64,000 nucleotides of DNA from Flavobacteriales bacterium. GTDB taxonomy: Bacteria; Bacteroidota; Bacteroidia; NS11-12g; UBA9320. Under the pieces are notes generated by a model that was not told the DNA's origin, searched no databases, and worked only from the letters and a program-made list of their open reading frames with translations. Numbering within the stretch: position 1 is the stretch's first letter; each line of letters opens with the position of its first letter. The DNA is taken from the NCBI GenBank assembly GCA_020635395.1, contig JACJZV010000001.1:1302001-1366000 (forward strand), given 5' to 3'. This document shows, piece after piece, positions 27,815 through 38,400 of this stretch. A program made the translations under genes and the position numbers.

Positions 27815-27990
27815 GATTTCAATTAAAAGAAAATCGAGACAAATATTTTTCGAGAACATAATGGCGGTTGTAATTGACAGTTAACCCAAATAATGCATCA
27901 CTTTTTGTGTTAATTCAATAATCGCTTCATCTCACCAACAAACAATTCAAATTTTATGATGCTTTACCCTATTGGCGGACAAACTTCATA

Positions 27991-28060
27991 CGCTCTGCAT
28001 GACAGGTCAAGGTCTTTTCGTCACCCGATAGCTATCGGGTCAGAGGACGAAGTCCGAAGA
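27991..28060. repeat. Dispersed palindromic repeat (copy near 28.0 kb)
   Basis: It contains the perfect 18-bp palindrome ACCCGATAGCTATCGGGT (28023-28040) flanked by GCTCTGCATGAC on the left and CAGAGGACGAAG on the right. The same palindrome and flanks occur at 51521-51604, and the left part occurs at 26661-26690. The gap 27815-28106 holds nothing else that I can identify. Confidence 0.7.
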
Positions 28061-28106
28061 ATCTCAAATCAACTAATCTCCAAATCAACTAAGCATCTTA
28101 AAAAAA

Positions 28107-28736
28107 TCATATCCAACCCTCGGTAGCATTCGGTCTTTTGTGTTTAAACGTTTTATTGGTAACGATATGCATAAGTAAATCTGCCAATGTTTTTAGACCG
28201 ATAAAGAATAAAAAGGTTTTGTCAATGGAGGTAAAGGAATTATTAAACCCAAAAATGATGAGCAAGTGCATGGGCACAATGCGGAAATAGGGTTCAAAAA
28301 AGGTGAAACCACCACTGGTTCCTTCCGCATCTTTTTTGGCATCAGAGAGACCGCTGAAAATGCCATTGGCCATAAAAACCCAAAACAAAATGGTGGCCCA
28401 TCTGTAATCTATTTTGCCGGGCAGGTCTATCAAAATTTTGAATAAGAAAACGATATACACCAAATGGAACATGCCGTAGTGAAACATAAAAAAGAGGGCC
28501 ATGCCATATTTGGGTGTTTTGCCCTCGCTTTTTCCCGTGCGGCGTGCTTCGGCTATAAGTCGGATAAAATATTGCAAACCAATAAAAACCGATTGCAGAA
28601 AATAGACAAGAACGACCATGCTGGCAGTGCTTCTATCGAGATAATAGGCCACCAAAATAGAAATATTAAATGCCAAGAGCATCCAGAACTCACGGTCGCT
28701 TAAAATGTTTCGTAAAGCTGAATTTTTTTCCTGCAT
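28107..28736 (-). CDS. DUF6498-like integral membrane protein
   Basis: Start at ATG 28736 gives 209 residues; the frame is open another 150 bp upstream, but that region is the likely divergent promoter with htpG. About five membrane helices are present (near 20-35, 42-62, 85-115, 125-145, 165-205). GFTFFEPYFRIVPMHLLIIFG and a C-terminal basic tail are typical of Bacteroidota proteins annotated DUF6498. I am not certain of the family. The function is unknown. Confidence 0.65.
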   Translation of the reverse strand: MQEKNSALRNILSDREFWMLLAFNISILVAYYLDRSTASMVVLVYFLQSVFIGLQYFIRLIAEARRTGKSEGKTPKYGMALFFMFHYGMFHLVYIVFLFKILIDLPGKIDYRWATILFWVFMANGIFSGLSDAKKDAEGTSGGFTFFEPYFRIVPMHLLIIFGFNNSFTSIDKTFLFFIGLKTLADLLMHIVTNKTFKHKRPNATEGWI

Positions 28737-28848
28737 ACTCAAAATAATGACAATTATACTGCCGATTTGACACAGTTTGGCAAGCCAATTCAATTTTTTT
28801 GCTTTTGGTAAACAATTTGTAACGCCCGAACTAAAAATAAAACGAAAA

Positions 28849-30657
28849 ATGCAAAAAGGAAAAGTATCAGTAAACACCGAGAACATCTTCCCGATAATTA
28901 AAAAGTTTCTCTATACCGACCACGAAATATTTTTAAGAGAGTTGATTTCGAATGCGGTGGACGCTACCAACAAGTTAAAAGTATTGGCCAGCAAAGGTGA
29001 AAAAACGGGTCAAACAGATGATTTGAAAATAACCGTAAGTCTTGACGAAAAGAAAAAGACCTTGACTATTAGCGACCAAGGAATTGGTATGACTGCCGAA
29101 GAAATAGATAAGTACATCAATCAAATTGCTTTCAGTGGGGCGGAAGAATTTGTCGAAAAATTTAAAGACGACAAAGAGTCAGCCAATATCATTGGTCATT
29201 TTGGATTGGGCTTCTACTCATCGTTTATGGTGGCCGACAAGGTAGAAATAGTGAGCAAAAGTTATCAGGAAGGTAGCGAAGCCGCTCATTGGATTTGTGA
29301 AGGCACCACGGATTTTAGCATAACAAAAGGCAAACGTAAAAAGCGTGGAACCGATATTATTCTTCATATCAATGAGGAAAATGCTGACTTTTTGCAGAGT
29401 TACAAAGTGAACGGATTGTTGACTAAATACTGCAAATTTTTGCCCATCGAAATTGAGTTTGACAAAAAGGTTATAAATAACACCACGCCGCTTTGGAAGA
29501 AAAATCCGGCAGATTTGACCGATGAAGATTACATCAAATTTTACGAAGAGCTGTATCCATTTGCCGAAAAACCCCTCTTTTGGATTCACTTAAACGTTGA
29601 TTACCCATTCAATTTAACCGGAATATTGTATTTCCCGAAAATTAAAAAGGAAATTGAACCGCACAAAAACAAAATTCAACTATACTGCAATCAAGTGTTT
29701 GTAACCGACAATGTAGAAGACATTGTGCCTGAATATTTGATGTTGATGCACGGTGTAATTGACAGCCCCGACATACCATTAAACGTTAGCCGAAGTGCAT
29801 TACAGGCCGATGGAAACGTTAAAAAAATAACAGGTCACATAAGCAAAAAAGTGGCCGACAAGTTGGCGGAATTATATAAAAACGACCCAACCGATTTTGA
29901 AGCCAAGTGGAGCAGCATCAACCTATTTGTGAAATATGGCATGCTCAGTGACGAAAAGTTCTATGACCGCACCCGAAAAATATGCCTGATGAAAGATGTG
30001 GATGGCAAGCACACGGTTTTGGATACCTATTTGGAGGAAATAAAACCCAACCAAACCGACAAGGATGGCAACACCATTGCACTTTATACCAACGATTACG
30101 AAGCTCAATACAGCTATGTGCAAAAGGCACAAGACAAAGGCTACAATGTGCTATTGATGGACGAAATTATTGACAATCATTTTGTTAGCAATATTGAGCA
30201 TAAACTGGAAAAGGTGCAGCTAAAAAGGGTAGATGCCGACACCATCGACAAATTGATTGACAAAGACGAAAAGTCGGAATCTGTGTTGAGCGACAGCGAA
30301 GTAAACAGCTTAAAAGAAGCGTTTGAAAACAACATCAATAAGGAAAAATTTGAGATAAAAACGGTGGTTCTTTCTCCGAACGATGAGTTTTTAACCATTA
30401 CCCGCAGCGAGTGGGAGCGGAGAATGAGCGAAATGGGTGGCATGGGCGGCATGGCCATGTTTGGCAGCCTACCCGAACGATATGCGGTAAGTGTAAACAC
30501 CAACCACAGTTTGGCCAAAAAGGTGTTGGAAACAACAGATGCTGATGCACAAAAGATACTGATGAACAACGCCCTGGATTTAGCTAAATTGGCTCAAAAC
30601 TTGTTGAAAGGCAAAGAGTTGAGCGATTTCATAAAACGACAAGAGGCGAGTTTATAA
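28849..30657 (+). CDS. htpG: Molecular chaperone HtpG (Hsp90)
   Basis: A 602-residue cytosolic Hsp90; ATG 28849 is chosen because the conserved N-terminus (about 10 residues before FPIIKKFLY) starts there, although the frame extends 72 bp further upstream. GHKL motifs are ELISNAVDA (Asn/Asp of ATP binding), DQGIGM and GHFGLGFYSSFMV. The middle domain has the catalytic Arg in PLNVSRSALQ, and the C-terminal dimer domain has the short MGGMGGM loop. It is the compact form. A hairpin overlaps the stop. Confidence 0.96.
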   Translation: MQKGKVSVNTENIFPIIKKFLYTDHEIFLRELISNAVDATNKLKVLASKGEKTGQTDDLKITVSLDEKKKTLTISDQGIGMTAEEIDKYINQIAFSGAEEFVEKFKDDKESANIIGHFGLGFYSSFMVADKVEIVSKSYQEGSEAAHWICEGTTDFSITKGKRKKRGTDIILHINEENADFLQSYKVNGLLTKYCKFLPIEIEFDKKVINNTTPLWKKNPADLTDEDYIKFYEELYPFAEKPLFWIHLNVDYPFNLTGILYFPKIKKEIEPHKNKIQLYCNQVFVTDNVEDIVPEYLMLMHGVIDSPDIPLNVSRSALQADGNVKKITGHISKKVADKLAELYKNDPTDFEAKWSSINLFVKYGMLSDEKFYDRTRKICLMKDVDGKHTVLDTYLEEIKPNQTDKDGNTIALYTNDYEAQYSYVQKAQDKGYNVLLMDEIIDNHFVSNIEHKLEKVQLKRVDADTIDKLIDKDEKSESVLSDSEVNSLKEAFENNINKEKFEIKTVVLSPNDEFLTITRSEWERRMSEMGGMGGMAMFGSLPERYAVSVNTNHSLAKKVLETTDADAQKILMNNALDLAKLAQNLLKGKELSDFIKRQEASL

Positions 30658-30674
30658 AACAAAACTCGCCTCTT
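30641..30674 (+). terminator. Hairpin across the htpG stop codon
   Basis: AAGAGGCGAGTTT at 30641-30653 pairs perfectly with AAACTCGCCTCTT at 30662-30674, with an 8-nt loop that contains the stop codon. No strong T run follows, so termination is likely but not certain. The last codons of htpG form the left arm. Confidence 0.5.
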
Positions 30675-30749
30675 ATGGCAAAATTTCTTTTCTGAATTTT
30701 TTCTTTTTTAGAATAACTCATTGAGTATTTTTGACAAAAAATATTTCAA

Positions 30750-32393
30750 ATGAGATTTCAATTTTTTCTTCCTGCTTTACTTTTTTTTAACCTTTGTTTT
30801 GGCCAAAAAGTCTTGGATTATAAGGCTTTTGATAAGTTGGAAGTAACAATTCCGGATCAAAAATATCAAAAAGGCTACCGACATGATATGAAGGTGTTGG
30901 CCACTTTTGAAAAAGTGGTGGTGGTGCAAGAGATTGCAATCTCAATGAACACTAGTTCAGAGTCTGAAACCAATAAAAGCTTGCATTTTATTGATAAAAA
31001 AACTGGGAAAGAAATTGCAAAATATTTTATCATCTATAGTACGGATGATGTCACAAATAGTTTGGATAAGAATATAATTGATTTTTCAAATTTTCGCAAT
31101 CCATCGATTGTGTGTTCTAAGAACAAAATCATTTTATCTGCAATGCCGACCGATAAAATTTCTAATAATGTTGAACACGAAGAAGTTATAAGAATAATAG
31201 TATTAACCATTGATGACTTAAAAGTTTCAATTAGCCAGCATTCCATTGGAGGTTATTCCAAGTACAATCGTTTGTCATTGTTTGAAATGAAACTTTCCGT
31301 GGATTCCAATTTTATAATGTTTAGAGAGTCAATTTTTAAATCTAAGGATGAAGCTAAAAAGTACTATTCTGCTATTAGAATTTTTGATTTAAATTTAGAA
31401 GAAATTGGTTATCTTTTAACTCATAATAGGCATAATTTTATTGGTTTTAATCACCATATATTAACATTTGAAACCAGCGATCAACCTCTCTATATTAATG
31501 AAAGTAAATTTTCTAACTCCTCTCTAATGTTGAAGTTATATGACTTCGAGAATAGAACCGAAAGAAGTAAAATTGTAGAAGGTTGTGTCGGATATAAGAA
31601 TTATCAAAATTATTCAAACAGTATGCCTCCGATTAATTTTGTCCTTAAAAATACGGGGGAACTACATTTTGTTTCGTATTTATCAAAAAGTGATAAGTCT
31701 CCAAGCGAAACGGAATTCATTTTATTTAAGGTTATTTTGGACGATTCCGAATCGAATTTGTTTGAAAAAAATGCTTTGGAAGTTTCAAATTTTAGGGAAA
31801 ATCCTGATGGAGATCAGCACGAATTTCAAAGTTCGTACCTTTCCTATTTTAAGGATTTAAACTTGGAGAATTTTTCAACTTCTACGGAGGAAATAAAACC
31901 ACTTCAAAATTATAAACAAGGTATGCTAACCCTTCAGTTTCCAGTCAAAAGGGGGATGTTCAGTGTTATTGCTTGCCCCACCATTTTATACTATCCAGAG
32001 TATAACAATAAAATGGTTCTTGTTCATCGCGTTATGAATGAAACTCGATATAATCATGTACTTGACCCCGATTATCATAGACCTTTGATAGTGCAAGTTG
32101 ACGAGGGTTCGGTTTACATGCTCGGTAATTTTACTGTTCCAACCGAAAAGAGTGGGAAAACTTATACCATGTCTGCCCAAAACCCGCAAGTTTTACAGCT
32201 AATAAGAGTAGATTTTGACGACCAAGAAATTACTCGAGAAAATGTGGCCGGAACATTTGAAAAGTCGGAAGAAAACAATCTGTTCGACGTTGACCCTGAC
32301 AGAGCATTGTTAGAAGGTGATAGTATCTACTGTGTAATGAAAACTCCCGCCGGAGAATATAAGTTGTGCAGGATTAATCTGAATATAGATTAG
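30750..32393 (+). CDS. Hypothetical secreted protein
   Basis: A 547-residue protein with a signal peptide (hydrophobic core at about residues 3-17, ending FGQ). The mature chain is beta-rich with many charged residues; repeated short patterns such as IFDLNLEEIGYLL and LIRVDFDDQEI suggest a beta-propeller-like fold, but I cannot confirm it. No T9SS domain is at the end. A TATTTTTG box at 30726-30733 is a possible promoter, 16 nt before the ATG. The gene converges with terC, with 5 bp between the stops. Confidence 0.7.
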   Translation: MRFQFFLPALLFFNLCFGQKVLDYKAFDKLEVTIPDQKYQKGYRHDMKVLATFEKVVVVQEIAISMNTSSESETNKSLHFIDKKTGKEIAKYFIIYSTDDVTNSLDKNIIDFSNFRNPSIVCSKNKIILSAMPTDKISNNVEHEEVIRIIVLTIDDLKVSISQHSIGGYSKYNRLSLFEMKLSVDSNFIMFRESIFKSKDEAKKYYSAIRIFDLNLEEIGYLLTHNRHNFIGFNHHILTFETSDQPLYINESKFSNSSLMLKLYDFENRTERSKIVEGCVGYKNYQNYSNSMPPINFVLKNTGELHFVSYLSKSDKSPSETEFILFKVILDDSESNLFEKNALEVSNFRENPDGDQHEFQSSYLSYFKDLNLENFSTSTEEIKPLQNYKQGMLTLQFPVKRGMFSVIACPTILYYPEYNNKMVLVHRVMNETRYNHVLDPDYHRPLIVQVDEGSVYMLGNFTVPTEKSGKTYTMSAQNPQVLQLIRVDFDDQEITRENVAGTFEKSEENNLFDVDPDRALLEGDSIYCVMKTPAGEYKLCRINLNID

Positions 32394-32398
32394 CCTCT

Positions 32399-33487
32399 TC
32401 AGTCGGCGGGTTGCGGTATTGTTTTCTCTTTTATAAGCAAACTCAGCACAATGCTTGTTCCGAGGATAATGCCGATAATCAATAACGATTTGATATTGTC
32501 AATGCCCAATGTTTCAACCATAAACTTGTGAAAAAGCATTTTACAGCCTATGAACGTTAGCAAAACACCCAAACCGTATTTAAGAAAACGGAAAAGGTGC
32601 ATTACATTAGACAACACAAAAAACATCGACCGCAAACCCATAATGGCAAATATGTTGCTGAAAAAAACAATGTATGGGTCTTTGGTAACCACAAAAATGG
32701 CCGGCACGGAGTCAATGGCAAAAATCAGATCGCTAAATTCTACCACCATCAGAACAATAAACAATGGCGTTGCCCATGTACGTTTATCTTTCTTTAAAAA
32801 GAAATTGTGACCAATATAGCGAGGAAAAACGGGCATTATCTTGCCAATGAACTTGACCATAGGATGGTTTTTTTCATCTATTTTTTCCTCTTTCTCCTTT
32901 TCAATTAAAATTTTAATGCCACTATAAATCAAAAATGCCCCAAAAATATAAAGCACCCAATGAAAACGTTGAATAAGGGCTGCCCCCGAAAAAATAAAGA
33001 CAAACCGCAAAACAAGAGCACCCAAAATGCCCCAAAAAAGTACGCGTTTGTAATATCTTTCTCGCACGGCAAATGCCTGAAAAATGAGGAGAATCACAAA
33101 AATGTTATCGACACTCAACGCATATTCGATAAAATATCCGGTAATAAATTCTACCGAAAGGTTGTTGTTGTATGATTTGGTAGCTTGGTCAAAATCAAGC
33201 CCAGATATATCAATTTTGTGCTCATATTTTTCTATCAAATGTTCTAATTGCCCCATTGTACTGTATCCGTGCACCCAGTTGCCATGAGTTTTTAGCAGCA
33301 TAAAAAAACCTAAAGCACAAAGCACCCAAGCTAATGTCCATAGCAACGATTCTTTAAAGGTTACAATCTTATTTTCTTTCGAAAAAATGCCTAAGTCGAG
33401 CATCAACACGAAAAGTATAAACACAATAAAGACGGAGAAGAAAATCATTTCGCCGGAGGCAACTACCAAAAGAGGAATGTGTGTCAT
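32399..33487 (-). CDS. TerC/Alx family integral membrane protein
   Basis: The start at ATG 33487 gives 362 residues; the open frame runs 171 bp further upstream without family similarity. About eight to nine membrane helices. The diagnostic acidic motifs are EYALSVDNIFVI and VEFSDLIFAIDSVPA, shared by TerC and the Mn2+-related Alx. The long insert with YEHKIDISGLDFDQ between helices is seen in the larger bacterial forms. Family members export metal ions, with Mn2+ shown for some. A TATTTTTG box ends 6 nt before the ATG. I looked for a yybP-ykoY riboswitch and found none. Confidence 0.9.
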   Translation of the reverse strand: MTHIPLLVVASGEMIFFSVFIVFILFVLMLDLGIFSKENKIVTFKESLLWTLAWVLCALGFFMLLKTHGNWVHGYSTMGQLEHLIEKYEHKIDISGLDFDQATKSYNNNLSVEFITGYFIEYALSVDNIFVILLIFQAFAVRERYYKRVLFWGILGALVLRFVFIFSGAALIQRFHWVLYIFGAFLIYSGIKILIEKEKEEKIDEKNHPMVKFIGKIMPVFPRYIGHNFFLKKDKRTWATPLFIVLMVVEFSDLIFAIDSVPAIFVVTKDPYIVFFSNIFAIMGLRSMFFVLSNVMHLFRFLKYGLGVLLTFIGCKMLFHKFMVETLGIDNIKSLLIIGIILGTSIVLSLLIKEKTIPQPAD

Positions 33488-33493
33488 AGGTGG

Positions 33494-33501
33494 CAAAAAT
33501 A
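33494..33501 (-). promoter_or_regulatory. -7 box of the TerC/Alx gene
   Basis: TATTTTTG on the minus strand matches TAnnTTTG; only 6 nt (CCACCT) separate it from the start codon. No good TTG is at the -33 distance. Confidence 0.45.
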
Positions 33502-33611
33502 CGACAAGGTAATACCGAAAGTTACAATGTGTAAAAAAGCATACGCCAAAATGAAGTCTCTTTTTTTGATGTGACACAATAGTTTTAGTTTTGAAACCGT
33601 AATAAAATGGT

Positions 33612-34730
33612 ATGAAAAAAGCAAAAGTGGTTTTGTTTGTATTGTTTGGCCTATTCATTGGGCAACCTTTGTTTGGTCAAGGAATAACGGTATCAGCCGA
33701 AAAACTGGATAAGCGAGACAGCATCTATTACTATCAAAACAAACCTTTTGATGGGATAAGCGTGCTGTATCATCCAACAAAAAAAGATCAGCTTTGGCAA
33801 CGAATTGAATGGAAAAACGGAAGAATTGACGGTTGGTTTAAAAGTTGGTATTTCAGCGGAAAGAAAAATGAAGAAATTGAATATACCAAAGGTTATAGAA
33901 ACGGGGTATATAGAACTTGGTTTGAAAACGGAAATCAGGATCAAATCTATCATTATACTATGGGCGAAAAGGATGGCGAATGTCAGGATTTTTATCCCGC
34001 AGGTTCAATATGGCGAAGCATTAACTACAAAATGGGGGTAAAAGAAGGCTTGGAAACAAGCTGGTTTACTAATGGAAAAATACAGCACGAAACAAATTTT
34101 AAAGAGGGTGTACCCGACGGAAAATCAACCAACTATGTAGAGTGGGGAAGAGTTAGTTCAGAAATCAATTATAAAATGGGTGTGGTGCATGGGGCATACC
34201 GCACATTTCATTCAAACGGGGTTTTGGCCGAAGAGTCGAACTATGTAGATGGTTTTTTGGAAGGCAAAAAATTAGTGTTTGATGAAAATGGTAACAAATT
34301 AACCTCCGAGACATACAAAAAAGGAAATCTTGAAGGTCCTGCATTGATATATATGTCAGGAAAAGATAAAATGAGCAAAACCTTGATTATTGAACAAAAG
34401 AACTATAAAGATGGAAAACTTGATGGCCTTTTTGTGAGATACGACAGCGGAGTGGTGGCAGATAGAGGCATATATGTTGAGGGTAAAAAGGAAGGTTTGT
34501 GGGTAGAGAATGCTTCAAATCCGGTCACCTTGTCAAAAGGAAACTATGAGCATGGAAAGCGAGTGGGTAAATGGATAATGGGCGAAACAGATTTTTTGGG
34601 TAAACGCACCGGAAGCTATAACAAAGAGGGCAAACCCGATGGAAAATGGAAGATTTATGACAAAAAAGGAAAACTCATTCGATTAGAATATTGGGAAGAT
34701 GGAGTGTTGAAAAAGAGAAAATTCAAATAA
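33612..34730 (+). CDS. Secreted YwqK/MORN-2 repeat protein
   Basis: A 372-residue protein with a signal peptide ending LFGQ. The mature part is built of about a dozen repeats of roughly 22-24 residues. Each has a W/Y-x-NG or YxxG-x-K/R-x-G pattern (for example IEWKNGRIDGWFKSWYFSGK and INYKMGVKEGLETSWF), the form called MORN_2 or YwqK antitoxin-like. The repeats form a beta-sheet stack. The 'antitoxin' name is historical: the neighbours give no toxin, and the signal peptide argues for export. It is divergent from the TerC gene (124 bp). Confidence 0.82.
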   Translation: MKKAKVVLFVLFGLFIGQPLFGQGITVSAEKLDKRDSIYYYQNKPFDGISVLYHPTKKDQLWQRIEWKNGRIDGWFKSWYFSGKKNEEIEYTKGYRNGVYRTWFENGNQDQIYHYTMGEKDGECQDFYPAGSIWRSINYKMGVKEGLETSWFTNGKIQHETNFKEGVPDGKSTNYVEWGRVSSEINYKMGVVHGAYRTFHSNGVLAEESNYVDGFLEGKKLVFDENGNKLTSETYKKGNLEGPALIYMSGKDKMSKTLIIEQKNYKDGKLDGLFVRYDSGVVADRGIYVEGKKEGLWVENASNPVTLSKGNYEHGKRVGKWIMGETDFLGKRTGSYNKEGKPDGKWKIYDKKGKLIRLEYWEDGVLKKRKFK

Positions 34731-34866
34731 GAGAAGGAGTTTTAAGTTATTTTTTGGGAGAATCTAAAGTAACTCTAAAACCAAATTTTTATCTTTTTGG
34801 TTGTAATAAACGGAGTTAATAGGTTTTCATAATTCTCAAACCTATCTTATTAAAAAAATTGAAAGT

Positions 34867-34903
34867 CAAAAGTTGTAAAGCAGTTTACAGTAACCTACTT
34901 TTG
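34867..34903 (+). other. Bipartite hairpin upstream of a small lipoprotein gene
   Basis: Outer arms CAAAAGT (34867-34873) and ACTTTTG (34897-34903) enclose an inner stem TGTAAA/TTTACA with a GCAG loop (34874-34889). It lies 24 nt before the ATG of the next gene. It could be an mRNA leader structure or the terminator of the YwqK-like gene. An A/T run follows but no clean T run. Confidence 0.4.
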
Positions 34904-34927
34904 GAAAAAAATTTTTAAAATAAAGTA

Positions 34928-35317
34928 ATGAAAAAATTTGCTCAATATTTTTTGATTGTAATGGCGGTAATTGCTTTTCAATCGTGCGGAGATGACGGTA
35001 CATCAACTAACGACAACAACACATCAACCGGAAAATTAACAGACAGCGACAAAAAATTGTTGTATGACAAAGTTTGGTATCCGGCTACAGCGGGCACCGG
35101 TCTTGACCATGAGTTTTTAAATGACGGAACCTTTCGGTTGTCTCAATCACTTGAGGGCCGATGGACATGGGTAAATAAAAGTGATACCATGGACATTCAA
35201 GATGCTCAAAACAACAGATTCAAGTATATTTTCCAATCGGCAACGGCCACATCAATGAGTTTCAAAGCAAGCAGTGATGGTTATAAAACGGTTCAATCGT
35301 TTTCCACAACCAAATAG
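34928..35317 (+). CDS. Small hypothetical lipoprotein
   Basis: A 129-residue protein with a signal peptide and lipobox FQSC (Cys at about residue 20), followed by an acidic and Thr/Asn-rich linker. The domain (about 40-129) has W-x(4)-G-x-GLDHEFLNDGTFRL and a later GRWTW strand, which resembles lipocalin-like lipoproteins of Bacteroidota (often DUF-type). I am not sure of the family. It is a single gene between two hairpins. Confidence 0.7.
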   Translation: MKKFAQYFLIVMAVIAFQSCGDDGTSTNDNNTSTGKLTDSDKKLLYDKVWYPATAGTGLDHEFLNDGTFRLSQSLEGRWTWVNKSDTMDIQDAQNNRFKYIFQSATATSMSFKASSDGYKTVQSFSTTK

Positions 35318-35365
35318 AAAAATATACCAAAAGAATCAGTCATTTCTTGGAAAATAGAAGGGTAA

Positions 35366-35408
35366 ATCATGCCAATTTTGCCGCTTGGGCAATTGGCATG
35401 ATTTTTTA
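35366..35408 (+). terminator. Rho-independent terminator
   Basis: ATCATGCCAATT (35366-35377) pairs with AATTGGCATGAT (35391-35402), loop of 13 nt, followed by a T run (35402-35407). It closes the small lipoprotein gene and lies 57 bp before secA. Confidence 0.85.
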
Positions 35409-35464
35409 TTATAAAGCAGGAAAGCAAAGAAAATTACCGAAATAAACGGTTAGCAAATAAAAAT

Positions 35465-38400
35465 ATGTTAGGAAATCTCGTAAAAAGCATATCAAATATT
35501 TTTGGAAACAAAGCGGACAGAGACCTGAAGGTGGTTGAGCCATTTGTAGATAAAATTAATAAATACTATGCTGAATATAAGTCGCTTACAAACGATCAGA
35601 TTCGTTCTAAAACAAATGAATTTATTGAACGAATAAATAATCACTTAAAAGGTATTGACCAACAAATTGCTGAACTTCGGTCAAAAATTAATGCTTCTGA
35701 AGCCGATGCCATCGAAGAAAAAGAAGAATGGTATGACGAGATTGACGCATTAGAAAAAGAACGCGACGAAGAACTGGAAAAAGTGTTGATGGATATTCTT
35801 CCGGAGGCATTTGCAGTTGTGAAAGATACAGCTCGCAGATTTACCGAAAATGACGAAGTGACGGCCACTGCCAGCCAGTATGACAGAGATTTGGCAGCAA
35901 CACGTCCGCATATTTCCATAAAAGGTAGTGATGTGGTGTACCAAACAAAATGGTTGGCTGCCGGAGCAGAAGTAAACTGGAACATGATACACTACGATGT
36001 TCAGCTTATCGGCGGTGTGGCTCTGCATCAAGGAAAAATTGCCGAAATGGCCACAGGAGAAGGAAAAACATTGGTTTCCACCTTGCCGGCTTATCTGAAT
36101 GCCCTCGGAAAACGGGGTGTACACATTGTTACGGTAAACGATTATCTTGCCCGACGCGACTGTGAGTGGAATGCTCCCATATTTCAATTTCACGGGTTGA
36201 AGGTAGATTGTATCGACTATTATTCGCCGCACTCAAAAGAAAGAAAAAATGCCTATTTGGCAGATATTACTTATGGAACCAATAACGAATTTGGTTTCGA
36301 TTATTTGAGAGATAACATGGCTCACGACACCGATGATTTGGTGCAACACAAACATCATTATGCCATGATAGACGAGGTGGACTCCGTATTGATTGATGAT
36401 GCTAGAACCCCACTTATTATTTCTGGGCCAATACCCAAAGGCGATCAACATGAATTTGCAGCATTAAAACCAAGAATACAACGACTTGTTGAAGCTCAAA
36501 AACAATATACCTCTCAGGCATTGCTTGAGGCCAAAAGATTGATAGAGGCTGGCGATGATAAGAATGGAGGATTCAAGCTCTTTCAGGCACATCGAGGATT
36601 GCCAAAAAGCAAACCGTTAATCAAATTTTTGGGAGAACAAGGCATGAATGCTCTTATGCTAAAAACGGAGAACACGTTTTTGCAGGATAACCAAAAAGAA
36701 ATGCCAAAGGTTGACAAAGACCTATTCTTTACCATCGACGAAAAAAACAATCAGGTAGAGCTTACCGATAAAGGTATCGAGTTAATTACAACCTCTGGTG
36801 AAGACCCCAATTTTTTTATCATACCCGATGTGGGAGGTATGATAGCCGAATTAGAAAAAAATGAACTGTCATCGGCAGAAAAACAACGAAAGAAGGACGA
36901 TTTACTTCGAGATTTCTCGATTAAATCTGAGCGTATTCATTCGGTAAATCAATTGCTAAAGGCTTATACCCTGTTTGAAATAGATAAAGAATACATTGTT
37001 CAGGATAACAAAGTAAAGATTGTTGATGAGCAAACGGGCAGGGTTATGGATGGCCGAAGATATAGCGATGGGTTGCATCAGGCCATAGAAGCCAAAGAAA
37101 ACGTAAAAGTAGAAGCAGCTACTCAAACGTTTGCCACCATCACACTCCAAAACTTTTTTAGAATGTATCACAAACTTTCGGGTATGACCGGAACGGCAGA
37201 AACGGAAGCAGGAGAATTTTGGGAAATTTACAAATTGGATGTAATGGTAATTCCTACCAACAAACCAATAGTAAGAGACGATAAAGACGATTTAATTTAT
37301 AAAACCAAACGCGAAAAATACAATGCAGTAATGGATGAAGTTCTAAAACTGCAAGAGCAAGGTCGTCCGGTTTTGGTGGGAACTACATCGGTAGAGGTTT
37401 CTGAAACATTGAGCAAAATGTTAAATCTTAGAAAGATAAAACACAATGTTTTGAACGCCAAACAACACCAACGTGAGGCCGAAATAGTGGCAGAAGCAGG
37501 CAAAAGTGGAGCGGTGACCATTGCCACCAACATGGCAGGTCGGGGTACTGATATTAAGCTAACCCCAGAAGTGTTAAAAGCCGGAGGTTTGGCTATTTTA
37601 GGAACTGAGCGGCATGAATCACGGAGGGTTGACCGTCAGTTAAGAGGTAGAGCCGGTAGGCAGGGAGATCCGGGTTCATCGCAATTTTTCGTTTCTATGG
37701 AAGACGATTTGATGCGACTTTTCAACTCAGACAGAGTGGTAAAGGTAATGGACATGATGAAGTATGAAGATGGAGAAGTGCTTCAACACAGCATGTTGAC
37801 AAAAGCCATAGAGCGAAACCAGAAAAAAGTAGAACAGAACCATTTTGGCATGCGAAAACGACTGTTGGAGTATGACGACGTGATGAACAAACAACGGGAA
37901 GCTATCTATAAACGAAGAAAGCACGCTTTGTTTGGAGAAAGACTTTCGGTGGACATAAATAACGCCATGTTTGATACGGTTGAGGAGTTGATTAATGAGC
38001 ATAGGGATAATAGGAGTTTTGATGATTTTAAAATGGATATGCTCAGACATTTGGCCTTTGAACCAGAAATGGACGAGAGTCAATTTTATGAATCTCGCGA
38101 CGTAGTGGACAACATTTTTGGTCAGGTTAGAAAGCATTATCACGAAAAAAACAAATCCATCCGAGAACAGGCCGTTCCGGTGTTTCAAAACATTAAACGC
38201 GAGCGGGGAGAAAATGTAAAAAATGTGGTTGTACCGTTTACCGATGGCAGAAAAAGTTTGCAAATAGTTTCGAGTATTGACAAAACCATCGAAAGCAACG
38301 GAGCACATTTAATTGATTCTTTTGAGCGAATGACGGCTTTGGCCGTAATAGATGAGCATTGGAAAGAACATCTACGCGAGTTGGATGATTTGAAAGAAGC

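Noticed and set aside
33488..33611. A yybP-ykoY manganese riboswitch before the TerC/Alx gene
   Set aside because: The 124-bp divergent gap shows no yybP-ykoY core, and the -7 box is only 6 nt before the ATG, leaving no leader.
33612..34730. Toxin-antitoxin system
   Set aside because: The YwqK name suggests an antitoxin but there is no toxin ORF nearby and the protein has an export signal.
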